Below are positions 34,267-42,677 of a stretch of 64,000 nt of DNA, piece after piece. Under the pieces are notes generated by a model. The model was not told the DNA's origin, ran no database searches, and was given only the letters and a program-made list of their open reading frames with translations. A program made the position numbers and the translations under genes. Each line of letters begins with the position of its first letter. Position 1 is the first letter of the stretch. This DNA is from Carnobacterium_B sp040274945. Its GTDB lineage: Bacteria > Bacillota > Bacilli > Lactobacillales > Carnobacteriaceae. The stretch spans positions 62,001 through 126,000 of the forward strand of contig NZ_JBEMAR010000005.1 of NCBI RefSeq assembly GCF_040274945.1, in the 5' to 3' direction.

Positions 34267-35346
34267 ATGGAGCGAGTTTACAATTTTTCAGCAGGGCCGG
34301 CGATTATGCCGGTATCCGTATTAAAAACGATACAGGAAGACTTATTGTCCTATCAGGGCAGTGGGATGTCGGTTATGGAATTGAGTCACCGATCCTCCTT
34401 ATTCCAGTCCATTATGAATGATGCAGAATCACTTTTACGGGAACTCATGACTATCCCGCCAAATTATAAAGTATTATTTTTGCAAGGTGGCGCAAGTTTA
34501 CAATTTACAATGCTGCCCATGAATTTAGGGAAAACTAAAGTAGCGTATGTCAATACTGGAAGTTGGTCTGAAAAGGCTATAGAAGAAGCCCTGAAAGTTG
34601 ATGGATTAACAGTAGAAGTCATTGCTAGTTCAAAAGAAAATAACTTTACAGAAAATCCGGAAATTCCCTTAGTAACTAAAGAATACGATTATGTACATAT
34701 CACAACAAACAATACGATTGAAGGAACAGCTTTTATCAACGTTCCGACTTATGGTGAAGTGCCGCTTGTTGCGGATATGTCTTCTAATATTTTATCCAGT
34801 AGTTATGATGTATCTGACTTTGGATTGATTTATGCTGGGGCTCAAAAAAATATTGGGCCTGCAGGTGTGACTGTGGTCATTGTTCGTGAAGATTTAATTG
34901 GACTAAAAGAAAACTTACCTGCTATGTTAGATTACAAGATACAAGCAGATAATGGTTCCATGTACAACACTCCACCGACATTTGCTATTTATGCAGCTAA
35001 GTTAATGTTTGAATGGCTCAAAGAATTAGGCGGTGTTGCAGAAATTGAGAAGATAAACCGGAAAAAGGCAGCTATACTTTACGAGGCCATTGATTCTTCA
35101 AAGCTGTTTCTTTCGCCCGTTTCTAAAAATTCCCGTTCGTTAACCAATATTCCATTTGTTACGGGAAATGCTGAACTAGACAAAATGTTTATCAAACAAG
35201 CTGAAAGCCAAGGAATGATCAATTTAAAAGGACACCGTTCTGTAGGTGGAATGCGAGCTAGTTTATACAATGCTTTTCCAATAGAAGGAGTAAATGAATT
35301 GGTAGCTCTTATGAAAGAATTTGAAACGAAAGTAGAAGGGAAGTAA
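34267..35346 (+). CDS. serC: Phosphoserine aminotransferase
   Basis: PLP enzyme that converts 3-phosphohydroxypyruvate and glutamate to phosphoserine in serine synthesis. The 359-residue protein starts YNFSAGPAIMP and has the SHRSSLF and QGGASLQF substrate loops. The PLP lysine is in YAGAQKNIGPAGV. Typical HRSVGGMRASLYNA is at the C-terminus. A short 4-base gap to serA shows a shared operon. The substrate comes from 3-phosphoglycerate made in the glycolytic operon nearby. Confidence 0.97.
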   Translation: MERVYNFSAGPAIMPVSVLKTIQEDLLSYQGSGMSVMELSHRSSLFQSIMNDAESLLRELMTIPPNYKVLFLQGGASLQFTMLPMNLGKTKVAYVNTGSWSEKAIEEALKVDGLTVEVIASSKENNFTENPEIPLVTKEYDYVHITTNNTIEGTAFINVPTYGEVPLVADMSSNILSSSYDVSDFGLIYAGAQKNIGPAGVTVVIVREDLIGLKENLPAMLDYKIQADNGSMYNTPPTFAIYAAKLMFEWLKELGGVAEIEKINRKKAAILYEAIDSSKLFLSPVSKNSRSLTNIPFVTGNAELDKMFIKQAESQGMINLKGHRSVGGMRASLYNAFPIEGVNELVALMKEFETKVEGK

Positions 35347-35350
35347 CAGC

Positions 35351-36532
35351 ATGTACGCCATTAAAACATATAATGCAATAGCTGAAGAAGGTTTGAAAAA
35401 ATTTGAAGTAGAAAATTATCAATTAAATGAAACGGATAATCCAGATGGGATAGTATTAAGAAGCCACAATTTGCATGGCATGACTTTCCCTAGTCAGTTA
35501 AAAGCAATTGCCCGTGCCGGAGCAGGAACCAATAATATTCCAGTAGAAGAATGTTCTGAAAAAGGAATTGTTGTTTTCAATACTCCCGGGGCCAATGCAA
35601 ATGCGGTAAAAGAATTGATCATAGCTAGTTTACTCTTAGCGGTCCGTCCGATCATTGAAGGTGTGGAATGGGTCAAAACACTCAAAGGTCCAGATGTAGA
35701 AAAAAAAGTTGAAGCAGAAAAGAAACGGTTTGTTGGAAGTGAACTAGCTGGAAAACAGTTAGGCGTTATAGGTTTGGGATCAATTGGAGCAATGGTAGCA
35801 AACGATGCTTACCGTCTTGGGATGGACGTAGTGGGTTATGATCCATATGTTTCAGTTGATACAGCTTGGAGCATTTCCAGTCGGGTCAAAAGAGTGTTAA
35901 CTATTGAGGAAGTACTGACAACTTCTGATTATATCACTGTTCATGTACCATTAATGTCTTCAACTAGAGCTATGATCAGTGCTGAGAAATTACTATTAGT
36001 AAAAAAAGATGCTGTTTTATTGAATTTTGCACGTGGAGAATTGGTTGATGTGGAAGCTGTTATTGCTGCTCTTGAAAAAGGAAAATTGAAAAGCTACTTA
36101 ACGGACTTTGCTGATGAACGTTTAATTGAGATGGATAATGCAATTGTTTTACCGCATTTAGGTGCTTCAACAGAAGAGGCAGAAATCAATTGTGCCAAAA
36201 TGGCATCAAAAACATTAAAGTATTTTTTAGAAACAGGCAATATTGTTCACTCTGTTAATTTTCCAAGTGTAGAAATGGTTCTCAATTCACCAATCCGGTT
36301 AGCTGTTATCAATCTCAATGTGACCAATATGGTAGCACAAATGTCGATTGGATTAGCAGAATACGACGTAAATATTGTAAACATAATGAATAAAAGCCGA
36401 GGAGACTATGCCTATACATTGATTGATGTGGAGTCGGTTTCTGAGGATAAATTGACGGAGATCGTTAAAAAAATTAGTAGTGTCGAAGGCATATTAAGCG
36501 TTCGCGTAATCAAAAATACAAATGGGAAGTAG
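35351..36532 (+). CDS. serA: D-3-phosphoglycerate dehydrogenase
   Basis: First enzyme of serine synthesis, oxidising 3-phosphoglycerate with NAD. The 393-residue protein has a Rossmann motif LGVIGLGSIGAMVANDA, the catalytic arginine region NFARGELVDV, and LPHLGASTEEAE with the catalytic histidine. A C-terminal ACT-like domain begins near residue 320 (LAVINLNVTNMVAQMS). It lacks the large intervening domain of longer SerA proteins. The ACT domain suggests serine feedback, though this is inference. Confidence 0.95.
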   Translation: MYAIKTYNAIAEEGLKKFEVENYQLNETDNPDGIVLRSHNLHGMTFPSQLKAIARAGAGTNNIPVEECSEKGIVVFNTPGANANAVKELIIASLLLAVRPIIEGVEWVKTLKGPDVEKKVEAEKKRFVGSELAGKQLGVIGLGSIGAMVANDAYRLGMDVVGYDPYVSVDTAWSISSRVKRVLTIEEVLTTSDYITVHVPLMSSTRAMISAEKLLLVKKDAVLLNFARGELVDVEAVIAALEKGKLKSYLTDFADERLIEMDNAIVLPHLGASTEEAEINCAKMASKTLKYFLETGNIVHSVNFPSVEMVLNSPIRLAVINLNVTNMVAQMSIGLAEYDVNIVNIMNKSRGDYAYTLIDVESVSEDKLTEIVKKISSVEGILSVRVIKNTNGK

Positions 36533-36540
36533 GAGGAAAT

Positions 36541-37782
36541 ATGGTTAAAATTAAACCGTTTAAGGCTATTCGCCCAACTGGAAAATATGCAAGTGAAATA
36601 GCATCTCTTCCTTATGATGTCTTGAATTCAAAAGAAGCACGATTGATAGGAGATCAAAAAGAGAAGTCTTTTTTACACATTGATAAAGCTGAAATTGATT
36701 TAGCGGAAGAAAGTTCTCCATATGCGCAACAAGTGTATCAAAAAGCCGCAGAGAATTTGAAGACTTTTTTACAAAAGGGTTGGTTGATCCAAGAGGATAC
36801 CGAGCAGTTTTATCTTTATCAGTTAACAATGAATGGACGCTCACAAATGGGATTAGTCGTCTGCGCATCAATTGAGGACTATCTGGAAAAGAACATAAAA
36901 AAACATGAATTTACACGTGAAGAAAAAGAAGTGGATCGTATTCGACACGTGGATGCGACGGATGCAAATACTAGTCCGATTTTTTTAACGTATCGAGATC
37001 AAGAATCAATTGATGCACTGATTAAAAAATGGGCAGCAGAAAATGAACCAATTTATCACTTCACAAGTTTTCATGCGGTAGAACATACAGTATGGGTCAT
37101 TGATCAAGAAGCTGCTAGGGATAAATTAACACAATTATTTGATCAAAACGTAGCGGAATTGTATATTGCAGATGGTCACCATCGGACTGAATCTGCTGTG
37201 AAAGTTGCATTAAAAAGGAAAGAGACGTACCCAAATGCACCAGATGAAGCAGAATTCAATTATTTCTTGGCTGTACTGTTTCCTAAATCACAATTGGCAA
37301 TTTGGGATTACAACCGAGTAGTAAAAGGACTGATTCAAGAGGATTTTTTAGAAAAAGTAGCTGAAAAATTTGATGTTGAAAAAGTGCTGTCTCCTTACAA
37401 ACCTGAACAACCAAAGACGATTGGGATGTATGTGAATGACGAATGGTATAAGTTAACGGTAAGGTCTGAATTTATTTCAACTCATCCAGTACAAGGGTTA
37501 GATGTCTCTCTTTTACAAGAGTATCTATTGACGCCTTTGTTTGGTATAGAAGACATTCGCACAGATAAAAGAATTGATTTCATTGGTGGAATCCGAGGGA
37601 TGCAAGCGTTGAGTGATGCTGTAGATGAAGGATCGTTTTCAGCAGCGTTTTCTATGTACCCTACGACGATTGATGAACTGATACGTGTTGCAGATAGCGG
37701 AGAGGTATTGCCTCCAAAATCGACTTGGTTCGAGCCGAAGTTATTAAGTGGATTATTTGTTCATGATCTTGAAAGTAAGTAA
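36541..37782 (+). CDS. DUF1015 family protein in the serCA operon
   Basis: A 413-residue cytosolic protein with the DUF1015 start VKIKPFKAIRPTGKYASEIASLPYDVLN and the central motif IADGHHRTESA. The family has no settled function. Genes of this family recur next to serC and serA in Clostridia and Lactobacillales, which suggests a role in serine metabolism or in handling phosphoserine (SerB is absent here). AGGAGG lies before the ATG, 8 bases after serA. No membrane segments or signal peptide are visible. Confidence 0.85.
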   Translation: MVKIKPFKAIRPTGKYASEIASLPYDVLNSKEARLIGDQKEKSFLHIDKAEIDLAEESSPYAQQVYQKAAENLKTFLQKGWLIQEDTEQFYLYQLTMNGRSQMGLVVCASIEDYLEKNIKKHEFTREEKEVDRIRHVDATDANTSPIFLTYRDQESIDALIKKWAAENEPIYHFTSFHAVEHTVWVIDQEAARDKLTQLFDQNVAELYIADGHHRTESAVKVALKRKETYPNAPDEAEFNYFLAVLFPKSQLAIWDYNRVVKGLIQEDFLEKVAEKFDVEKVLSPYKPEQPKTIGMYVNDEWYKLTVRSEFISTHPVQGLDVSLLQEYLLTPLFGIEDIRTDKRIDFIGGIRGMQALSDAVDEGSFSAAFSMYPTTIDELIRVADSGEVLPPKSTWFEPKLLSGLFVHDLESK

Positions 37783-37888
37783 ACATGAGGAAATAGTAAG
37801 CTGAGAAGTTCATTTATTTTCTAGTAATTTACTATCTTTTATGTTAGAGTTAGGGGTAGAAGAAACGGTAGACAGGAGGGCAATGAAA

Positions 37889-38125
37889 TTGTACGATACA
37901 CTTTTAATTGCTGAACTAATTGTATCAGTTTTACTTATCATTGTAGTTGCTATGCAACCTACAAAGACCAGCAATGCTGCTAGTGCATTCACCGGCGGAG
38001 CTGAACAATTATTTGGGAAACAAAAAGCACGCGGATTTGAGGCTGTATTGCAACGTGCTACAGTAGTACTTGGAACATTATTCTTTGCGTTGGCACTTGC
38101 TCTTGCTTATATAGCAATTAATTAA
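37889..38125 (+). CDS. secG: Preprotein translocase subunit SecG
   Basis: Small subunit of the SecYEG export channel, two membrane helices (LLIAELIVSVLLIIVVAMQ and VVLGTLFFALALALAYIAI) joined by the conserved loop ASAFTGGAEQLFGKQKARGFE. I place the start at TTG 37889, giving a 78-residue MYDTLL N-terminus like other Lactobacillales SecG, 9 bases after AGGAGG. ATG 37883 is only 3 bases from that site. SecG followed by esterase, rnr and smpB is a conserved order. Confidence 0.92.
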   Translation: MYDTLLIAELIVSVLLIIVVAMQPTKTSNAASAFTGGAEQLFGKQKARGFEAVLQRATVVLGTLFFALALALAYIAIN

Positions 38126-38136
38126 GGAACTTAGTT

Positions 38137-38170
38137 AAGCTACCTGAAATCTTCAGGTGGCTTTTTTTTC
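38137..38170 (+). terminator. Intrinsic terminator of secG
   Basis: AAGCTACCTGAA and TTCAGGTGGCTT form a stem with one G-U pair, followed by eight T. Confidence 0.85.
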
Positions 38171-38229
38171 TAAAAAAATCTACAAGTTCTTTAGAAGAAC
38201 GAGATACTTTTCATAACCTTTCATAGTGT

Positions 38230-38258
38230 TTGAGTATGAAAAAAGGCAATTATACAGT
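38230..38258 (+). promoter_or_regulatory. Promoter of est-rnr-smpB
   Basis: -35 TTGAGT (38230-38235), 17 bases, -10 TACAGT (38253-38258). It lies after the secG terminator, so the esterase, rnr and smpB have their own promoter. Confidence 0.5.
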
Positions 38259-38306
38259 AAAATAGTAGAATGAAGACTTACAGGAAAGAGAAGAAGGAGA
38301 ATACCA

Positions 38307-39059
38307 ATGGCTATAAAATCATTTTTTTTTGAAAAGGGGCCTCAAGCTGTTATTTTGATGCATGCCTACTCTAGTACACCGAATGACGTACGAATGTTGG
38401 GAAGAGCACTGGAGAAAGAAAATTATACCGTTTATGCACCGTTATTCAAAGGGCATGGCACAATGGAACCAGAGGATATTTTAGACGCATCACCAAAAGA
38501 TTGGATAGAAGATGCAAAGGAAGCTATCCATTTTTTACAAGAAAATGGCTACGAAGAAATTGCGGTATTTGGCTTGTCTTTAGGCGGAATCATAGCGACA
38601 AAAATGGTGGTTGACAAAGAACCAGTACTAGCTGGTGGCACGTTTTGCTCACCAGTGATTGATTTTCATAAAGCGAATAACGTGAGAGAAGAATTTTTAA
38701 CGTTTGTGCGTATATTGAAAAAGAAGGCAGGTTATTCTGAGACAGATATAGCTAACCGTATGCCAGAAGTAGAGCGAAAATTAGATAACCAATTAAACGA
38801 AATAAGTGAACTAACACAATCAATGAAGGCTCATTATAATGAGGTCACACAGCCCATTTTTATTGCACAAGCTGGTCAAGATGAAATGATTGATCCACAA
38901 GTTGCAGTCGCATTTAAAGAAGCATTAACACAAGCTTCCGTAGTCGATTTTCATTGGTATGAAAAGAGCAAACATGCGGTAACGGTAGGTGTAGATAGAA
39001 AAGCCTTGCAAGAAGATGTTAGCAACTTTTTAAAACAGTTAGATTGGAATGGAGGATAA
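38307..39059 (+). CDS. Carboxylesterase, alpha/beta hydrolase
   Basis: A 250-residue cytosolic alpha/beta hydrolase of the Est30-type carboxylesterase family. The oxyanion region is ILMHAYSSTPNDVR, the nucleophile elbow is GLSLGG, and the catalytic histidine is in WYEKSKHAVTV. It hydrolyses short-chain esters in related proteins; the natural substrate is not known. It is linked to rnr by a 3-base gap, and the esterase-rnr-smpB order is conserved in Lactobacillales. Confidence 0.88.
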   Translation: MAIKSFFFEKGPQAVILMHAYSSTPNDVRMLGRALEKENYTVYAPLFKGHGTMEPEDILDASPKDWIEDAKEAIHFLQENGYEEIAVFGLSLGGIIATKMVVDKEPVLAGGTFCSPVIDFHKANNVREEFLTFVRILKKKAGYSETDIANRMPEVERKLDNQLNEISELTQSMKAHYNEVTQPIFIAQAGQDEMIDPQVAVAFKEALTQASVVDFHWYEKSKHAVTVGVDRKALQEDVSNFLKQLDWNGG

Positions 39060-39062
39060 AAA

Positions 39063-41426
39063 ATGAACGACAAAAAAGCATTACAAGAAGCGATTTTAGT
39101 TTTTATGAAAGAACATAAGAAAGTTTCGTTTCAAGTTAGTGATATCAGTGAGGGAATGGGTTTGACTAGTGCAGCCGATTTTAAAGTCCTTGTCAGTTCA
39201 TTGGCTGAAATGGAACGAGAAGGTAAACTCTTTTTAAATAAAAAAGGGCATTTTAAATTGCCAAGTAATGATCCTGTTTTAACTGGTACTTTCAGAGCAA
39301 GCGATCGAGGTTTTGGCTTTGTTTCAATCGAAGATGAAGAAAAAGATATTTATATCCCACCTAATATGACAAATTATGCATTAGATGGAGATAAAGTAAC
39401 AGTAGACATTATTAAACCTGCGGAACCTTGGTCAGATAAAGGTGCTGAAGGAAAGATAAATGCTATTATTGAACGTAAATTTACTCAATTAGTTGGGGAA
39501 TTTTATGCGTACAGTGAAGAAGGAATCGAAGAAACGGGTCTATATGGCTACCTTGATCCTCAAGATAAAAAAATTACAGACATTCGTGTCTTTATTGAAT
39601 CTGAAGGAATCAAACCGGTTGACGGCTCTATTGTTGTCGTAGAAATAACCTTGTATCCAGATGATGAATTTCCAAGAAGTATGCAGGGAATCGTTAAAAA
39701 AGTTGTAGGACATATAAATGATCCAGGGATCGACATTTTAACCATCGTTTACAAACACGGCATTCCAACTGAATTTTCGCCAGAGGCTATACAACAAGCA
39801 GACGAAGTACCGGATAGTATTAAAGAATCTGATCTTGAAGGACGTCGTGACTTAAGAGATGAAGTTCTTGTGACGATCGATGGAGAAGACGCAAAAGACT
39901 TAGATGATGCTGTAGGCTTGAAATTATTAGATAACGGGAATTATCAACTTGGTGTTCATATAGCAGATGTTTCCTATTATGTAACAGAAGACAGTCCTTT
40001 AGACAAAGATGCATTTGAAAGAGGAACAAGCGTATACTTAACCGATCGAGTTATTCCAATGATTCCTCAACGTTTATCTAATGGAATCTGTTCGTTAAAC
40101 CCTCATGTAGACCGTCTAACGATGAGCTGTGTGATGGAAATGACACCAGATGGAGAAATTGTCGGACAAGATATTTTCCAAAGTGTGATACGAACAACTG
40201 AACGGATGACTTATACTGAAGTAAACGAAATAGTAACGGATAAAAATCCAGAAACACGTGAAAAATATAGTGATTTAGTGGATATGTTTGAATTAATGGA
40301 AAATCTGCATCATACACTTGAGAAAAAACGTAAATCTCGTGGAGCGATTGACTTTGATACAAAAGAAGCCAAAATTATCGTTGATCCTGAAGGCAAGCCA
40401 TTAGATATTGTATTAAGAGAACGTGGTGTTGGTGAACGTTTGATTGAATCCTTTATGTTGGCAGCGAATGAAACGGTATCTGAACATTTCTCTAAAATGG
40501 AAGTTCCGTTAATTTACCGTATTCATGAACAACCGGATAGTGACCGTATGCAAAAATTCATGGAATTTGTTACAGCATTTGGCATTACTGTTAAAGGTAC
40601 CAGCCAAGATGTTTCTCCTAAGACATTACAAACAGTTGTTAATAGTGTTAAAGGTAAGCCTGAAGAACAAGTTGTTTCAACAATGATGTTACGAAGCATG
40701 AAACAAGCTAAATATGATGTGGAACCATTAGGTCACTTTGGACTTGGAGCAGAATATTATTCGCACTTTACGTCTCCAATTCGTCGTTATCCAGACTTAA
40801 TTCTACACCGTTTGATTCGTTCGTATGGTGAAAAAGGAACAGGTTCTGCTCAAAAAGCGAAATGGGAAAATCGTTTACCAGATATTGCTGAGCAAACATC
40901 AAAAGCGGAACGTCGTGCAGTTGATGCTGAAAGAGAAACGGATGCATTAAAGAAAACTGAATTTATGGCTGATAAAGTTGGCGAAATCTATGAAGGAATC
41001 ATTGGTTCGGTGTTGAAATTTGGTTTGTTCGTTGAATTGCCGAATACAGTTGAAGGTCTGGTCCATATTTCAAATATGAAAGACGACTACTTTAATTATA
41101 TCGAAGAACAAATGATGCTCGTTGGAGAACGTACTGGGGTCGTTTACCGTATTGGACAAAAAGTAAAAGTGAAAATAACAAAAGCAGATCCTGAAACACG
41201 TGAAATCGATTTTGAACTGGTTCCAGATCCGGATGCACCTAAATATGATGGGCCGAAACGTTCAACAAAAGGCAGAGGTAGAGGGAATAGTCAAACTCGT
41301 GGAAAAGATAGTGGTTCAAAAGAGAAATTTTCATCTTATAAACCTAAAGAAAAAGAAACAAGCAAAAAGAAAGGCAAACCTTTTTATAAAGAGGTAGCTA
41401 AAAAGAAAAAACCTAAGAAAAAATAA
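39063..41426 (+). CDS. rnr: Ribonuclease R
   Basis: 3'-to-5' exoribonuclease that degrades structured RNA and, with tmRNA-SmpB, defective mRNA. The 787-residue protein has an N-terminal helix-turn-helix, cold-shock domains (GTFRASDRGFGFVSIEDEEKDIYIPP), the RNB catalytic core with TIDGEDAKDLDDAV, an S1 domain (GIIGSVLKFGLFVELPNTVEGLVHIS), and a long lysine-rich tail from about residue 735. The GGAGG site overlaps the end of the esterase gene. Confidence 0.97.
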   Translation: MNDKKALQEAILVFMKEHKKVSFQVSDISEGMGLTSAADFKVLVSSLAEMEREGKLFLNKKGHFKLPSNDPVLTGTFRASDRGFGFVSIEDEEKDIYIPPNMTNYALDGDKVTVDIIKPAEPWSDKGAEGKINAIIERKFTQLVGEFYAYSEEGIEETGLYGYLDPQDKKITDIRVFIESEGIKPVDGSIVVVEITLYPDDEFPRSMQGIVKKVVGHINDPGIDILTIVYKHGIPTEFSPEAIQQADEVPDSIKESDLEGRRDLRDEVLVTIDGEDAKDLDDAVGLKLLDNGNYQLGVHIADVSYYVTEDSPLDKDAFERGTSVYLTDRVIPMIPQRLSNGICSLNPHVDRLTMSCVMEMTPDGEIVGQDIFQSVIRTTERMTYTEVNEIVTDKNPETREKYSDLVDMFELMENLHHTLEKKRKSRGAIDFDTKEAKIIVDPEGKPLDIVLRERGVGERLIESFMLAANETVSEHFSKMEVPLIYRIHEQPDSDRMQKFMEFVTAFGITVKGTSQDVSPKTLQTVVNSVKGKPEEQVVSTMMLRSMKQAKYDVEPLGHFGLGAEYYSHFTSPIRRYPDLILHRLIRSYGEKGTGSAQKAKWENRLPDIAEQTSKAERRAVDAERETDALKKTEFMADKVGEIYEGIIGSVLKFGLFVELPNTVEGLVHISNMKDDYFNYIEEQMMLVGERTGVVYRIGQKVKVKITKADPETREIDFELVPDPDAPKYDGPKRSTKGRGRGNSQTRGKDSGSKEKFSSYKPKEKETSKKKGKPFYKEVAKKKKPKKK

Positions 41427-41458
41427 AAGGTTTTTAATGAGTTAGGAGGCAATCATAG

Positions 41459-41917
41459 ATGCCAAAAGGTTCAGGTAAAGTACTTGCACAAAATAGAAAA
41501 GCGAGCTATGATTTTTCAATATTAGATACAGTAGAAGCTGGAATAGTATTGCAAGGAACAGAAATCAAATCTATTAGAGCAGGTCGAATCAATCTAAAAG
41601 ACGGATACGCTAAAATACAAAATGGTGAAATTTATTTACACAATGTTCATATCAGTCCTTATGAACAAGGAAATCAATTTAATCATGATCCGTTAAGAAC
41701 AAGAAAATTGTTGATGCACAAAAAACAAATCACGAATTTATTGGGGGAAACAAAATCCAGCGGAAATACGTTGATTCCTTTAAAGGTCTACTTAAAAGAC
41801 GGCTACGCAAAAGTATTGATCGGCTTAGCAAAAGGGAAGAAAAAATACGATAAACGTGAAGATTTGAAACGAAAAGACCAAAAACGTGAACTGGATCGTG
41901 CATTAAGATCAAGATAA
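41459..41917 (+). CDS. smpB: SsrA-binding protein SmpB
   Basis: Brings tmRNA to stalled ribosomes. The 152-residue protein has LAQNRKASYDFSILDTVEAGIVLQGTEIKS, the DGYAKIQNGEIYLHNVHISPYEQGN core, and a basic C-terminal tail (RKDQKRELDRALRSR) that enters the empty mRNA channel. It follows rnr after 32 bases with a TAGGAGG site. The tmRNA gene itself is 10 kb further on, on the other strand. Confidence 0.97.
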   Translation: MPKGSGKVLAQNRKASYDFSILDTVEAGIVLQGTEIKSIRAGRINLKDGYAKIQNGEIYLHNVHISPYEQGNQFNHDPLRTRKLLMHKKQITNLLGETKSSGNTLIPLKVYLKDGYAKVLIGLAKGKKKYDKREDLKRKDQKRELDRALRSR

Positions 41918-41946
41918 GCATGGTCAAAGTTGCCAAATCGTTACTG

Positions 41947-41976
41947 TTGACTTTGATAAAGTAAGTGATGTAAAGT
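41947..41976 (+). promoter_or_regulatory. Possible promoter of glutathione peroxidase
   Basis: -35 TTGACT (41947-41952), 18 bases, -10 TAAAGT (41971-41976). The match to consensus is moderate. Confidence 0.45.
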
Positions 41977-42027
41977 AAGCATAATAAATGTAAGCTTTAA
42001 AAATTGGATGTGAAAGAAGGACTAACA

Positions 42028-42501
42028 ATGTCTGTTTACGATTATACGGTTACTGAAGTTGGTGGAGAAGAAGTTTCGCTATCAAAATACAAAGGAAAAG
42101 TTTTACTAATTGTGAACACAGCTACAGAATGTGGTTTGGCTCCTCAATTAGAAGGTTTAGAAAAATTGTATCAAACGTATAAAGAGCAAGGCCTAGTTGT
42201 ACTAGGTTTCCCTTCTAATCAATTTATGAATCAAGAACCTCGTGAAGGTGAAGAAATCGCAAGTTTTTGTCAAAAAAATTATGGTGTTTCTTTTCAGTTT
42301 CATGAAAAAATTCTGGTGAATGGGAAAAATGCCGATCCACTTTACCACTACCTTACATCAGAGACAGGAAACAAAAAAATTAAATGGAATTTCACAAAAT
42401 TTTTAATTGGTCGAGATGGTGAAATCATTGAACGATTTGGTTCAACAAAGGTACCTGAAAAAATGGAAACGACTGTAGCAAAAGTAGTAACGAACAGTTA
42501 A
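42028..42501 (+). CDS. Glutathione peroxidase family protein (cysteine type)
   Basis: A 157-residue thioredoxin-fold peroxidase. The peroxidatic residue is cysteine, not selenocysteine, in LLIVNTATECGLAPQ. Also seen are the conserved glutamine and the FPSNQFMNQEP motif, and the KWNFTKFLIGRDGEIIERF region with the catalytic tryptophan and asparagine. It reduces hydroperoxides, in such bacteria probably with thioredoxin (trxB is in the window). ATG 42028 follows GAAAGAAGG; the frame extends to TTG 42004 without support. Confidence 0.93.
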   Translation: MSVYDYTVTEVGGEEVSLSKYKGKVLLIVNTATECGLAPQLEGLEKLYQTYKEQGLVVLGFPSNQFMNQEPREGEEIASFCQKNYGVSFQFHEKILVNGKNADPLYHYLTSETGNKKIKWNFTKFLIGRDGEIIERFGSTKVPEKMETTVAKVVTNS

Positions 42502-42508
42502 TGGTGTT

Positions 42509-42548
42509 GAAAAGGTTCTTAGACAAGCTGTCTTGGGACCTTTTTTTT
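42509..42548 (+). terminator. Intrinsic terminator of glutathione peroxidase
   Basis: AAAAGGTTCTTAGACA pairs with TGTCTTGGGACCTTTT with wobble pairs, followed by eight T. Confidence 0.85.
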
Positions 42549-42573
42549 ATTATAGAAGTTTTGAAGACTAAAT

Positions 42574-42601
42574 ACCCTCTTGTAAGACGGAGGGGTTTTT
42601 T
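42574..42601 (+). terminator. Second small terminator before fbp
   Basis: CCCTC (42575-42579) pairs with GAGGG around a 10-base loop, followed by six T. Confidence 0.65.
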
Positions 42602-42635
42602 AGTACATTAAGAAGGAAAGAATAAATCAGAAACA

Positions 42636-42644
42636 TGGTATACT
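42636..42644 (+). promoter_or_regulatory. Extended -10 promoter of fbp
   Basis: TGGTATACT, an extended -10, lies 34 bases before the fbp start. A similar TGGTATAGA follows 14 bases later. Confidence 0.5.
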
Positions 42645-42677
42645 GATTTGGTATAGATTATAAAGGGGTGAGAAAAC

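Noticed and set aside
42028..42501. Possible selenoprotein glutathione peroxidase
   Set aside because: The peroxidatic position is a normal cysteine codon; there is no in-frame TGA.
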